A stretch of 64,000 nt of DNA, taken from Gnetum montanum. Lineage: Eukaryota > Streptophyta > Gnetopsida > Gnetales > Gnetaceae. The DNA is taken from positions 617,184 through 681,183 of the forward strand of contig MNCI01009594.1 of assembly GCA_015680685.1 (NCBI GenBank), in the 5' to 3' direction. The position numbers were made by a program, and so were the translations under genes. Below the pieces are notes generated by a model. It was not told where the DNA came from, ran no database searches, and saw only the letters and a program-made list of their open reading frames with translations. Positions 10,986-22,251 of the stretch are shown here, one piece after another (position 1 is the first letter of the stretch; each line of letters begins with the position of its first letter).

Positions 10986-11504
10986 TCATATTGGATAAAT
11001 GATCTTTTTCTTTAATGATTTTTGTAGTTTTAGCTTCCATTATTGATTCAAATACTAAATTAAATTTTTTCAATTCTTGTGTAACCATGTTACATCCCTC
11101 CATCAATTGGATCCCATGAGTAATTATGTCTACCCTAAGTATTTTAAGGTGACCATAAGACTAGGAAACCTATTCAAGTTTCTTTTCAATAGAAAAGTCA
11201 TGTTAGCTTTCATTTAATGATACAACCTTTTTACAATGTTTATTATTTTTAGACCACCTTTAAATCTTAAAATAATTTCTTTATATGCTTTGTTCTAAGG
11301 ATTCTGATTATCTTTTCATTTAATTAACTTTTATTTAAATTCTTGGTCATAATATATTAACCTATTTAGAAATAGTATTATTTTTTGTCTAGGTTGCCAT
11401 ATTGTTCTTAGTAATGCTATGGTGCTTAAATTCTCCTTACCAAGAAATGAAGGATCTACTTTGCATCTTTGAATACTTAGAAATAATGAAGATTCTCAAG
11501 AATC

Positions 11505-11925
11505 AATTATTTGGATTCAAGCTCAATTAATACTTGCCTATATTTGATTACTCTTATTGGATCAATAGTTGATGCTAGTATAGCTAATTCATTGGCTAGT
11601 TAGTTTTCTTCTCTTGGTATATGCTTAACTATGTAATTATCAAAATTTTCAAGAAATTTTATATTGATCATTTGTATGGTCTAAAAAATGAGCTTTTACA
11701 ATGGATTTTATAGGAACTTAATTGCAAATATGCTTAGAATATCATTTAATTTTAATTATTTTGACATCTCCATCAATTATCATTCTATTTCCTCTACAAA
11801 TAACCTTATACTCCACTTTATTATTTGTTTAGTTAAATTGAAGATGTATTCCTTTATAGATTTCTGAATCCTCTTGGTTAATTAGTATTATGCTTATGTC
11901 AAACCTTTTTAGATTACAAGTTGAA
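11505..11925 (-). pseudogene. RNase H domain remnant upstream of RT, X1
   Basis: Minus-strand RNase H with several stops. It shows a GISIILINQEDSEIYKGIHL start, LQFN-x-TNNKVEYKVICRG (the 'F-x-x-T-N-N-x-A-E-Y-E-A' catalytic-Glu helix), then IVKHIPREEN and LANELAILASTIDP (the 'H-I-P-R-x-x-N-x-x-A-D-x-L-A' end, with the Asp replaced). The domain call is solid. Its position is odd: on the minus strand it lies between protease (12.4 kb) and RT (10.9 kb), whereas the standard order is protease-RT-RNase H-integrase. It may be an extra RNase H as known in Tat-lineage elements, or a rearrangement. Confidence 0.72.
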
Positions 11926-12344
11926 TCAAAATTTGTTTCTGATGTTGATTCTTCCTAATTTTTTAAGTGCATAAATTGAACTTCTTATATAGTACTAATT
12001 CTACTTCTACATCCTTAGCTTCAATGACTTTGTTTCTTCCATTAGGTTTCATTTTCTTAACCAATATAGGTTTGCTATACACAAAGATTTGATTTGGTTT
12101 ATATTTATAATGTAACCATTTATGTTAGTACTTTGTTTTTATTTATCTTGAGATGTTTTTGCTCCATCTATGAATTATTAAGATGCTATACAAATCAAGA
12201 ATATTTATAATATGAATAGTTACTTTGCATAGTATTCATGGTTTAGAAACTACTTAAAGTAAGACATTTAGCAATTGTCCAACTATTTATACTTATCTTT
12301 TATCTTCTTAAACTATTTTTCTATTGGACTATTTAGGCTTTAAT

Positions 12345-12425
12345 CCTATTTCTTCATAAATAGAAAAAGGCATTAAATTCAAGGTAGCTCCAAAATATAC
12401 TAAGTAATTATGAAGATACATTCCC
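12345..12425 (-). pseudogene. Aspartic protease remnant, X1
   Basis: Minus strand reads LVYFGATLNLMPFSIYEEIG, matching the plant retroviral-type protease block 'L-x-D-x-G-A-x-x-N-L-M-P-x-S-I-Y-x-x-L-G'. The catalytic Asp of D-(L/S)-G appears replaced by Tyr. Just right of it the sequence is cut by the W2 insertion (12657-12661), and continues at 22252. Confidence 0.68.
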
Positions 12426-12661
12426 TTAAGTTTGAGGATAGAAAGGGTGAAGAATCTTTGTTTTCTATATTCAAATATTTATTTTTAGACTTCATACTAC
12501 TACAAATATATCCAACTATTGATTTAATTATCTTTTTCTTTCTCTAAATATTCTCAAGAAATTTCTTATGAAAATTTTTCATTTATAGCAATTGATAAAT
12601 ACTAATATTTACTTTAACTTTTTTTTAAATATTACACTATGTCATTTTTTTCATTACTAAA

Positions 12662-13507
12662 TGATGAGTGACGAGGTACCCCTACACTCAACCATACGAA
12701 ATGAGCGTAGCAGATGCGATCCGATTGAACTCCATAGACTAAATGCCTAAACGCCCCATGGAACACTTGGGGTTAATCATTCGTTGTCTTCCCAGACTTG
12801 TTGTTGTCATGGTGTATGGTTAAGTAAGCCCAAGGTATATGATTTTTTTGGTCTTTTATGGTTTTATNNNNTGGCTACCAAACGCTAATCGTTACTGGGA
12901 TCACCACACGTAATGCACATGCTCGAAGTGGTCATACTGAGGCACCTAATTAGCCTAAGCATGATGAGCAGCCAATTCCTTGACTAACCATACACATTTG
13001 TAGATGCTCATAATCAAGTCGTACTCATCCCGTGTTCTAGGAGAGAAGGGTGAGAGAATCTAATCGCGATGAGTAGTTGATTCCTTGGTTAACCATACAC
13101 ATTCGTCAATGCTCGTAACCAAGTCATACTCATGCCGTGCTAATGCATATAATAAATAACAGATAGGAAATAACATGTAATAAACCTATTCCATGCACTG
13201 CAAGGTTTATCCATAAAGCTTGTCTTTATTGTCGTACACAACTTGCGTTCAGGTACAAAGCTGCTCAAATAAAGATCTATTCACTTGGGGACTCCTACTG
13301 CGAGCACATGGAAAATATTCTATCTCTGGAGTGATCAAATTGCCAGAGCTTTGCTACTTCTAGCTTAGGATGAGAAATGAGGGGAGTGCCGCCTCTTATT
13401 TATAGATTTGGTGACGGACCGCGATATCGCAGGGGATGACGCAATATCGCGACGGCTGTGATATCGCGTACGTGATATCACGGTGCATGCAATATCACGT
13501 CTCATCA
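12662..13507 (-). repeat. 3' LTR of W2
   Basis: Homologous along its length to 21331-22246. A four-N gap at 12868-12871 replaces about 120 bases present in the other LTR (21541-21660), so the true length is near 970. Its U3 end (13418-13500) holds a longer tract of gcGATATCgc-type palindromes than the 5' LTR. TATA-box TATAAATAAG on the minus strand at 13395-13404. Confidence 0.92.
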
Positions 13508-15499
13508 TACCCCCATGACTGAATGAAAACTTGTTCTCGAGTTCCTTATAATAATATCAGGTAGATATGGAATTATTGAGGGAAATGGAACTAATGGGAT
13601 GACATGTGAATGGATCATTATTACAAGTATTGAAAAAACTGGTGTTAATGACAACAAGGGTGAACACCTTATTATAATGACATCAGGCCTTTGTTGGAAA
13701 CTGAGAGAGAGAGAGAGAAAGAAGCGTTGCTACTGCCAACACCAAGATTGCGCCTTCATTGTTCATCTGTAAGCGCATCATCGATCTTACTCCTTGCATA
13801 GCTACTTCAACACTGCTTCATTCCAAGTGTTTGCTCCAGATCCAATCCGGTGTTGTATGTCTGCCATCTGCATACACAACACAATCATATATTAGTAAGG
13901 GTAAATGAATCATCATGTAATTGATACCTTGCTTTGGTGTAAACTCATTGGCTAGGTTGTGGTATGGCTGATATGGATCTAGGAATATGTTACTGATGAC
14001 TACCGAAGGTGTAGGGGTTAGGAAGAAAATAAAAAATTTCGAGGCTAGAAGAAAATCAAAAAAAAATCAAGCCCCGTATCCCCATGATTAATTGCAAACC
14101 TCCGATAGCATTAGAATGGAAAAAGAAAAGGAGTAATAAAGATAGATAAAAAGGGACAATTGTGGCATCGATGAAATGGATGTCAAGATGGAAATGAACA
14201 AAATAAAATTAATTGTAAAATGTTAAGGGAAAGAATTTAACTAAGGTTCCAAATAGAAATGTTAGTGGGTCCTCCCCAAAGTAGGCTCATGCCCTTAATG
14301 CCCTGACAAGTCCACATTCAAAGAATTTGTAGGCCCTGGGAATGTCATATGGAACAAGAGTTAAAGTCTTAACCACAAGAATTTACCAAAAAGAAAACAT
14401 TGTATCAACCAAAATATATACACTAATGATACAACTAGCAATGAGGTGAACAATGGAGAGAAGGATGGAGAAAAGAGAAATGGAATGAAATCCCAAGAAC
14501 AAGGTGGTGTACAACCCCTTGTGTGTTTGATGATTAATGTGACTTGGCAAATCTCATTCCAACTCCTGCCTCAAACCAACCACATCCAGTGACTTTGCAT
14601 CAATGCATTCGGTTAAACCATCCACTTGGGAAACAAGAATGCACTCTCCAAGAGCCACCATCATTCCGACGAAACAAAGGAGAGAATGGGAAGCAAGAAG
14701 GACCTTAGTTAGAGCAAACACTTTTGGGTTCCATAACCAGTGCTTGTAGCCCAAGTTTATTCGTCTAAGGGGTGTGCTTTGAATTCTCACTTGGTTTTTT
14801 TTTGAGTTTTGTGTTTTTATGTGTGAAAACCACACCATCCAAATATTTCTTATTTTTATTATCTCAGCTTCCTACAGTTGGGTAACATCGGAACGACAAG
14901 AAAACTCAAGAAGAAACATTCAAGCACCCAAGAGAATGACCAACACAAAAGCATCGAGTTCCCTTGAAGTCACACCCTTTTCAATCCTTGAGTCCTTCCT
15001 TAGTTTGAGACATACTCAGTCACCGATTCTTTAAAGTTCTTATTAGAAGGGGACTGTACATTTCCAAGCCGAAAGAGACCATAGAAATTGGTGGATGGAT
15101 GGATGAAGTGGTCTCATTGCCTGCCATATCAAAAGAAACATACCTTAGTATTAACATTGTGACCTAAAGGTAAAAACCAAACATTAGCAATCAATATGAA
15201 AATAGTTCATACCATCATGAAGAATGCTTATTATGGGAAAAACTTACAGGGTGGATCACACACACACACACACAAAAATTGAAAAATTATAACAATGATG
15301 TAAAACAAAAAAAAGAAAAGTTAAAGAAATTTGTAAAACAAAAATTAGAAAAGTAAAAGAAATTTGTAAAACAAAAATGTGTAAAACAAAAACGTTGTAA
15401 AACAAAAACATGCAAAAAAAAAAACTTAAAAGAACTGAGGGCCCCATATGATTAGCATAGGTGGCCATCTCCCCCATGACTGAGTTGTAAGGGAGAGAT
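13508..15499 (-). other. 3' non-coding region of W2
   Basis: About 2 kb between integrase and the 3' LTR. Next to the LTR the minus strand has a short purine run (ATGGGGGTA), a weak polypurine-tract candidate. A 94-residue minus frame at 14554-14838 has one possible membrane helix (around FALTKVLLASHSLLCFVGMM); I do not recognise it and would not call it an env gene. (CA)9 lies at 15257-15274 and TGTAAAACAAAAA-type repeats at 15299-15425. Confidence 0.5.
15257..15425. repeat. (CA)9 microsatellite and A-rich tandem repeat
   Basis: 15257-15274 is an 18-base CA run. From 15299 to 15425 the 13-15 base motif TGTAAAACAAAAA repeats six to seven times with variation, ending in an A tract. Confidence 0.75.
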
Positions 15500-16574
15500 C
15501 TAAAATAATGAGCAAGGTTGCCCACTGGTGGAGGTGGAACTGGTACTGGCTATTGCGAGTACACAAAAAGGTTTTGTTTGTTGTACATTAACCAATAACC
15601 TTTTATCCGGGCTGTCAGGCTTATATATCATCATGGCTCTAGAGGGGAAGGTAGTATGAATAATATAAGATCCTTCCCACAAGGTTTGAAACTTTGTATG
15701 TTGGGTTACATGCATGGGGTTCCAATAAAGGACCTTATCTCTGGGTTGGTACCTAAACCTTAGGATCCTTAAGTCATGACGTTGTTTACTGTGTGCCTTG
15801 TGCAACTCATTTAACGATAGTGTAATCAATCTATTCTCGTCTAACACATTCAAAGTTGCTAACTATTGTTTTTGTGCTAGGTTGAGATCCAGGTGCAGTT
15901 CACAAGCCGTGGATAGGTACAGAGCTCATTCTGTATGGGGAGTTTTGGAATTTTCTCGTACACTAGCTCATAGGAAGAATATCCAGTAGGGAGCTTCCAA
16001 GTGGAACGATATGCCCAAAGAGTGTCGTTCAGTTTTGTTCCCCAGTCTCGCCTAAATTTGCTAATTATTCATGTTAATATTCTTGTAATCTCCCTATTAG
16101 TAACCTTGGCTTGGCCATTAGCTTGGGGGTGGTAAGGCGTAGTCAGTTTATGCTCAACCCCTAAGCGTTGCATCAGTTTTCAAAAGGTTGCACTAGTAAA
16201 ATGTGTCCCATTATTAGAAATGAGCGCACATGGCATACCAATCTTGTTAACGATTTGTTGTTGTAAAAATCGTGCAGCTATAGATGATGTGCAATTTGTT
16301 ACAATGGCTGCTTCAGCCCATTTGGTTAAGTAATCAACAACAACAATTATATATGCTTTTCCATTGGACATTGGTATAATCGGTCCCATAAAATCTATTC
16401 CCTAGATATCAAAGGGTTCTAAAGGCTGAATCCATTGTTGCGAACCCTCCATTCTAGCAGTCATTTCCCCATCACGTTGGCAGCACTCACAGGATTGGGC
16501 GAAATGATGGGCATCCCGAAATAATGTTGGCCAATAATATCCTGCAAGCAAAACCTTAGTAGCCATTCATCTCC
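15500..16574 (-). pseudogene. Integrase, element W2 (N-terminus lost in assembly gap)
   Basis: Minus strand. The catalytic core is at about 16180-16389 (GKAYIIVVVDYLTKWAEA, first acidic residue present; ISNNGTHFTSATF, where the usual second Asp of S-D-N-G is Asn, explained by one G-to-A change). The C-terminal part at 15560-15853 (HSKQRHDLRILRFRYQPRDK, VLYWNP, then a hydrophobic/basic tail) matches the region after the core that binds DNA. The last acidic residue is not clearly seen because the frame is broken between about 15854 and 16180. The zinc-binding part should lie near 16400-16560 and in the N gap. Not catalytically competent as it stands. Confidence 0.8.
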
Positions 16575-17126
16575 NNNNNNNNNNNNNNNNNNNNNNNNNN
16601 NNNNNNNNNNNNNNNNNNNNNNNNNNNNNNNNNNNNNNNNNNNNNNNNNNNNNNNNNNNNNNNNNNNNNNNNNNNNNNNNNNNNNNNNNNNNNNNNNNNN
16701 NNNNNNNNNNNNNNNNNNNNNNNNNNNNNNNNNNNNNNNNNNNNNNNNNNNNNNNNNNNNNNNNNNNNNNNNNNNNNNNNNNNNNNNNNNNNNNNNNNNN
16801 NNNNNNNNNNNNNNNNNNNNNNNNNNNNNNNNNNNNNNNNNNNNNNNNNNNNNNNNNNNNNNNNNNNNNNNNNNNNNNNNNNNNNNNNNNNNNNNNNNNN
16901 NNNNNNNNNNNNNNNNNNNNNNNNNNNNNNNNNNNNNNNNNNNNNNNNNNNNNNNNNNNNNNNNNNNNNNNNNNNNNNNNNNNNNNNNNNNNNNNNNNNN
17001 NNNNNNNNNNNNNNNNNNNNNNNNNNNNNNNNNNNNNNNNNNNNNNNNNNNNNNNNNNNNNNNNNNNNNNNNNNNNNNNNNNNNNNNNNNNNNNNNNNNN
17101 NNNNNNNNNNNNNNNNNNNNNNNNNN
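16575..17126. other. Assembly gap (552 N)
   Basis: Run of N inside W2 pol. By position it covers the end of RT, RNase H and the start of integrase. Confidence 0.98.
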
Positions 17127-17850
17127 AGGTTGGTTTCAACACATTGTTTCAATACTTGCTCTAACCGGTCGAGGGCTTGATCAAAACTCATCCCATAAGT
17201 GGAGAAGTCGTCCATGAAGACTTCTACTTCGTTACCTATTTGCTATTGATAGATGCTTAGAACTAATTGTTGGAACATGGTAGGTGCATTGCAGAAGCCA
17301 ACAGACATTTGTTTGTATGCAAATGTTCCCCAAGGGCTGGTGAACATGGTCTTGGCTTGGTCTTCTGGCATAATTCATATTTGGTTGTACCCACTATATC
17401 TATCTAGAAAACTGTAATAGCGATGCCCTACTATAGTGTCTAAGACTTGGTCAAAAAATGGCAATGAAAAGTGGTCTTTGAATGTTGCCATATTTAATAG
17501 CCTAAAATCTATACATACCCTCCATTTACCTCCTTTTTTCAGTACGATGACAAGAGGACTAACCCATTCGCTATCGATGATAAGGTAAATGAACCTAGCC
17601 TTGAGAAGCTGCTCTAGCTCCTCTTTCACTATTTGTTTTAGCTTTGGGTTCAATCACCTCTGGGGTTGTTTGTGAGGCTTCATAGAGGGGTTCGTGTAAA
17701 TCCTATGTTGGCATATCCTAGGATCTATTCCGGTTAATTCAGGATATGACCATGCAAAGGCTGTTGACCACTTGTTTATTACCTTTAGAAAACTTTCTTT
17801 TTGCTTGGGTGTAAGCTTTGCATTGATGATCATCGATTTTCCATTTGTAA
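17127..17850 (-). pseudogene. Reverse transcriptase, element W2
   Basis: Minus-strand RT with most conserved blocks: STAFAWSYPELTGIDPRI and HRIYTNPSMKPHKQPQR (linker), EWVSPLVIVLKKGGKWRVCI-DFRLLN, FKDHFSLPFFDQVLD, YYSFLDRYSGYNQI, the SPWGTFAYKQMSVGFCNAPT block, and the active site V-F-M-D-D-F-S (M-D-D at 17207-17215). F-M-D-D instead of Y-x-D-D is normal for some plant gypsy lineages. At least two stops (near 17653 and 17374) break the frame. The domain is cut by the N gap on its C-terminal side. Confidence 0.88.
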
Positions 17851-18259
17851 GGGTCACATATTCCAAACTAGTGGGTGATAGTTTTAAATTGAGGGGCTCT
17901 TGTTTAAACTCCTCAGGAATCTCCAACTGTCCGCAATTGATGTTTTTGGAGTTAAGGGCTAGAAGTTGGCCATGGAATTCCTCTAGTATGTTTATGCTTT
18001 CAATGTAAGTACTAGTTATTCCCTTAGCTAGTTCCATGCAGGTTGTCGAGTTTCTCTCTTTATCAACCATCAGCCATTGAGTGTTTTCTTGTTGTGTGGC
18101 TGTCACATATAGGCACTTTTGGATGTCAACATCCTGTGCATACCGATTGCACGTAGGCAATGTTAAACTTCGCATTACCCATGACTTCTGCACGCAATGA
18201 CACCCTATGTCACTATATGCGATGAATGGAACTCTTTTCCTCTCAATTTTTCCAAAAGT

Positions 18260-18600
18260 ATTTGTCTTGGATATTTCTAGGGAAAGGTTGCAGATTCCTA
18301 AGCGTGCATGGATTGTATTCAACCATGCCCTTCCCATTATAATTGGGAAATCCCCTTTGTCATTGTTTATTTGGATCACTAGGAAATCAGCTGGATATGA
18401 CCATCCATTGATAGTGGTAACAATGTCCTCAACCTGTCCCAAAGGAATAATGATGGATTGGTTAGCTAGCTCTAGGCAAACATTGCTCTTCTTGAATGGA
18501 GGTAGGTTTTAGATTTTATACAGTTCTTGTGAGATTAAGTTGACCTCGGAACCTGAGTCGAGGAGAGCCTTATGGGGTTCATTCCCAACGACTTGGAGGT
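18260..18600 (-). pseudogene. Aspartic protease, element W2
   Basis: Minus strand. The active-site block is A-L-L-D-S-G-S-E-V-N-L-I-S at about 18512-18575, with the D-S-G triad intact. It is followed after one stop by the flap and C-terminal half (WSYPADFLVIQINND, FPIIMGRAWLNTIHAR), matching the 'I-L-G-R-x-x-L' end of retropepsins. It would process Gag-Pol in the particle. It joins gag through a Pro-rich linker at about 18620-18994. Confidence 0.82.
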
Positions 18601-18619
18601 AAACTAGGGGGACTCCTAG

Positions 18620-21189
18620 ATCCAATAATTTCTTTGGAAGGTGATCGAACTTGATCCAGTCGGTTACAGTATGTGTTAACATAACTGTATGCATTGGACG
18701 TGATTTCTCTATCGAAGGGTTTCCCGAAACCTTATTTGGTATGGGGGTGTTAGGATGGTCAACCGCTTGTGAAGGTGAAGGCTTAGTTGGATTGTTGATC
18801 CTAAGGAAGGATCTTTTTGGTGTATGATTGTTAGAACCAACTGATATTGGAGGTTTGGGAGCCTTTGTAGTGTTGGGTTGTCGCGGTTGAGTGGAGTTTA
18901 CTTTAGGCTTTGTTGGAGCAGTTGGTAGCGGGGCTACTGGCGCAAGAGATGCTAATGGAATTGAAGGATAGTGTGGGTATGGAGTGTTTCCCAAAGGAGA
19001 AGGAGTCCTAAAGTACTCCTAAACTTGGTAGTAACATGGGGGGTTTATGTGCCCTATAGTGTCACTTGGGGAAATCAGCTGCTGCCCATAATAACCATAA
19101 GGATTAGGCTGCCAGTAAGGGTACTGTTGTTTTGGCAATGGCATCCCCCATGACTGTGGGTATTGCCACTGCTGATGTTATTCGATGGGCTATGGTGGAG
19201 TCCCACTTGGATAATATGTTAGTGGTTGGTGGAACTGCCTTGGGTTACCTTCTGGATAAGGTAACCTTCGGGGTGTTTGTTGTTGGTTGAGTCTTGGATT
19301 AAGCGCATACACCCCAGACTCCTGTAGATGTGAGATGATGGGGCAACATCCCTTAGGATGCTCATAATGGCAGATCTCACATCCATCGTCATCATTTGAA
19401 TCCAAATCCACAACCACATTGGAGTTAGTGATTTTTCTCTTACCCTTGTTATGTGCAGGGCCTAAATCTCTCCACTTTTTCTTAACTTTGTCACTACTTT
19501 GTTTAACCTTAGACTCTTCTACAATTTTCAAGGTTGTTTCAATTCTTGAGTCTAAGGAATCCCACATTTGGTCTACTTTGGTTGATACCTCGGTTGTTAA
19601 ATTTTGGATCGGCAAAGTTTTTCAATTCACCAACTCTTTGATTGGTGACTAATCCTCTTCATCACAAAATTTCACTCCCTTCTTTTGAAGGGAGGGATCA
19701 CGGTTATACTCTTCTGCACTTTCCCTTTTGCATAGCTCACCTTCTTCGTTTGCTACTTGCTCCAACAAGCTACATACTTCATAGGCTCTAAGTTGTGAGA
19801 GTCTCCCTTGGGCATAAGTCCCAAGGGTTCTTCTAGTTTCATTCCTTAGCCCATCCACAATGTGGCGAAGTTGATCCCACTAAGCATACCCATGGCCCAG
19901 GCAACGATGTAACAATGTGTAATAGCGGGCCATGGAAGCATCCAAGGGTTTGTTTGTACCTTGCTTCTAGCCTTGGATCTGCTTACGCAAATTGGACACG
20001 CTGGAGTACATTTGATACTTTTCGTTGAACAGTTCTAGCATCGTACTCCACCTCCTGATGGTTTCTAGTTCTAAGGACCGGTACCAGCTCTTTTCTTCTT
20101 TAGTGAGTGTCCTTGGGAACAACTTAAGTTTTTCCACTCATTTTCTATATTCTGCAAGGCACAGGCATCGTGGAATGCCTATAAATAATTTTGCGGATCA
20201 ACATTGTATCCCCCTTCAAACTATGGGATGTTGTTCATGTCTAATCATTTGATCCTGCTATCCTTTAAATGCCTTGTGGGAATCCTAACTACCTCCATAA
20301 TGTCAAGCATACTTCGGGTTGCGAGTAGGTGTTCTTCATGATCATCTCTTTCATGATGCCTGTGATATCTATGTTGTTCCCTACTCTCCCTACGTCCTTG
20401 CCATTGTCCTTTCTCTCGACTTTCCCATCGAGGTTTTTCGTCTTTCTTACTTTTATCATCACCTTTATGTTCATGGTGGCTACACCCAGATGTGGAACAA
20501 GAGGATGAGTGATGTGAAGAAGGGAAAGAAGAAGGGGAACCATCACCATGATGATGTTTCTTGCCTTCTCTTCGGCTGCTACGGCCCTGATCGTGGTGAT
20601 GGTCAAAGTGCCCATCCTTAGCATGAGTGGTTGTTCCCTCTGTGAATAGTTGGTGCTCATGAGCATCAAAACTAGGGATATGTATCATTGATCATAGGTT
20701 TTGATACCCAACCTCTTCATCATCATTATGAGGGGGAACATCCTTTGCTAAAGAACCTGTGATAAAGGGTTCCTCATCTCCTATTTCACTAAGGACATGC
20801 GGGACCTTGCCCTTTGACAATGTATGTTGGCTCTTCTACCTTAAATCTCTCATACGTTGGGCATCTGTGGGATAATAAATCCTCATGTCAAAATCCTCTA
20901 CAACGTATTTAGCATATAGCTCGGTCATGCCTATCTATGCCAAGGCACGGAAAAGAATGTGAGAGATTGATCAATCTAGAGGTAACACAATGTTAGCTTG
21001 CAAGTCTCTCCACCACAGCTGTTCGTCTTGATGGAGAACAAAAGTAAAATTAGGAATATACTTATCGGGATGAGTATATGTCATCTTATATTGTTTTGGA
21101 CTTGGTTGATTTTGGTTATGTGTTTTATCTTGCCGATTGTCTCATGTGTGGTCCTTAGGTGGTGAGTTACTCTTATGAGAAGAAGGCAT
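18620..21189 (-). pseudogene. Gag polyprotein, element W2
   Basis: Minus-strand gag starting at the ATG complementary to 21187-21189 (MPSSHKSNSPPKDH), 142 bases inside the LTR. In order: an N-terminal stretch shared with W3 (YTHPDKYIPNFTFVLHQDEQ-LWW, about 21030-21085); a strongly His/Ser/Arg-rich segment (about 20330-20690, with runs such as FDHHHDQGRSSRREGKKHHH); capsid domain (RHLKDSRIK to DGLRNETRRTLGTYAQGRL, about 19750-20270); then an S/K-rich region with a degenerate zinc knuckle C-x2-C-x3-H-x4-C (CEICHYEHPKGCC, about 19340-19380) and a Pro/Gln-rich tail. At least four in-frame stops, mostly TGA or TAG where CGA or CAG would fit, point to C-to-T decay. Confidence 0.85.
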
Positions 21190-21311
21190 TTTTATTGATG
21201 TGCTAATTTCACCATTATAAAATTTTTTTCTTGATTAACCTAAAGGTTCATTAAGGCTCACAATGATGTGAGTGATATCCCTTATGTTCTATTCGGCGCA
21301 CAAACACTTAG

Positions 21312-21329
21312 TCCCTAGCAATGGCACCA
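21312..21329 (-). other. Primer binding site of W2 (tRNA-Asp-like)
   Basis: The minus strand reads TGGTGCCATTGCTAGGGA one base from the LTR end. It matches 14 of 18 positions of the tRNA-Asp site; all four differences are transitions at CpG positions (CG to TG or CA), the signature of 5-methylcytosine decay. Confidence 0.8.
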
Positions 21330-21330
21330 A

Positions 21331-22246
21331 TGATGAGTGGTGAGGTACCCCTACACTCAACCATATGAAACGAGCGTAGCATGTGCAATCCGGTCGAACT
21401 CTACAGACTAAATGCCTAAACACCCCATGGAACACTTGGGGTTAATCATTCGTTGTCTTCCTAGACTTACTTGTTGTTGTCATGGTGTATGGTTAAGTAA
21501 GCCCGAGGTATATGATTTTTTTGGTCTTTTATGGTTTTATCTCCTATGCTAAAGGGTGAAGGGTTGAGAGAACTAACTAACTCTAACTAATTTCTTAAGT
21601 CTAAATTAACTAGCATTAGCATTCGTTCCCACTTACCGTACACACCCTGAACTATGCAACTATGGCTACCAAACGCTAATCATTACTAGGATCACCACAC
21701 GTAACACACGTGCTTGAAGTGGTCGTACTAAGGCATCTAATTAGCCTAAGCATGATGAGCAGTCGATTCCTTGACTAACTGTACACATCCGTAGATGCTC
21801 GTAATCAAGTCGTACTCATCCCACGTTCTAGGAGACAAGGGTGAGAGAATCTAATCGTGATGAGTAGCCGATTCCTTGGTTAGCTGTATACATTCTTCAA
21901 TGCTCATAACCAAGTCGTACTCATTCCGCGCTAATGCATGTCATAAATAATAGGTAGGAAATAACATGTAATAAACCTATTCCATGCACTGCAAGGTTTA
22001 TCTACAAAGCTCATCTTTATTGTCGTACACAACTTGCGTTCAGGTACAAAGCTGCTCAAATAAAGATCCGTTCACTTGGGAACTCCTACTGCTGGCACAT
22101 GGAAAATATTCTATCTCTGTAGTGATCAAACTACTAGAGCTTTACTACTTCTAGCCTAGGATGAGAAATGAGGGGAGTGCCGCCTCTTATTTATAGATTT
22201 GGTGGGGGACACGATATCGTGGTGCATGCGATATCGCATCTCATCA
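21331..22246 (-). repeat. 5' LTR of W2
   Basis: 916 bases, TGATGAGTGG...GCATCTCATCA, gap-free reference for the family. U3 promoter TATAAATAAG on the minus strand at 22186-22195. Only about 50 bases of U3 lie upstream of the TATA box, with two CGATATCG-type palindromes. Relative to the 3' LTR it lacks about 50 bases of this palindrome tract. Confidence 0.93.
22186..22195 (-). promoter_or_regulatory. TATA box of W2 5' LTR
   Basis: The minus strand reads TATAAATAAG followed by AGGCGGC. Conserved in both W2 LTRs and in W1. Confidence 0.65.
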
Positions 22247-22251
22247 CTAAA

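Larger units (their letters stand above)
12657..22251 (-). mobile_element. Ty3/gypsy LTR retrotransposon W2, with 5-bp target duplication
   Basis: Complete minus-strand element of about 9.6 kb. The LTRs lie at 12662-13507 and 21331-22246, both TGATGAG...CTCATCA. The insertion is flanked by the direct repeat CTAAA (12657-12661 and 22247-22251). Order on the minus strand: 5' LTR, tRNA-Asp-like PBS, gag with His-rich region, protease, RT (F-M-D-D), [552-base assembly gap], integrase, about 2 kb non-coding, 3' LTR. It landed in the older element X1. The tRNA-Asp primer and F-M-D-D-F RT motif resemble non-chromoviral plant gypsy lineages (Athila/Tat-like), an inference only. Gag carries at least four stops and integrase has a changed catalytic position, so it is non-autonomous now. 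Confidence 0.92.

Noticed and set aside
14554-14838. Possible env-like gene in the 3' region of W2
   Set aside because: Only 94 residues with one hydrophobic stretch, no signal peptide or known envelope-like motif.
16556-17215. 219- and 191-residue frames spanning Ns
   Set aside because: Mostly unknown bases; only the first residues (M-D-D-F-S-T-Y-G) are real RT sequence.
20319-20621. 100-residue plus frame inside W2
   Set aside because: Antisense shadow of the His-rich gag segment, whose codons are stop-poor on the opposite strand.
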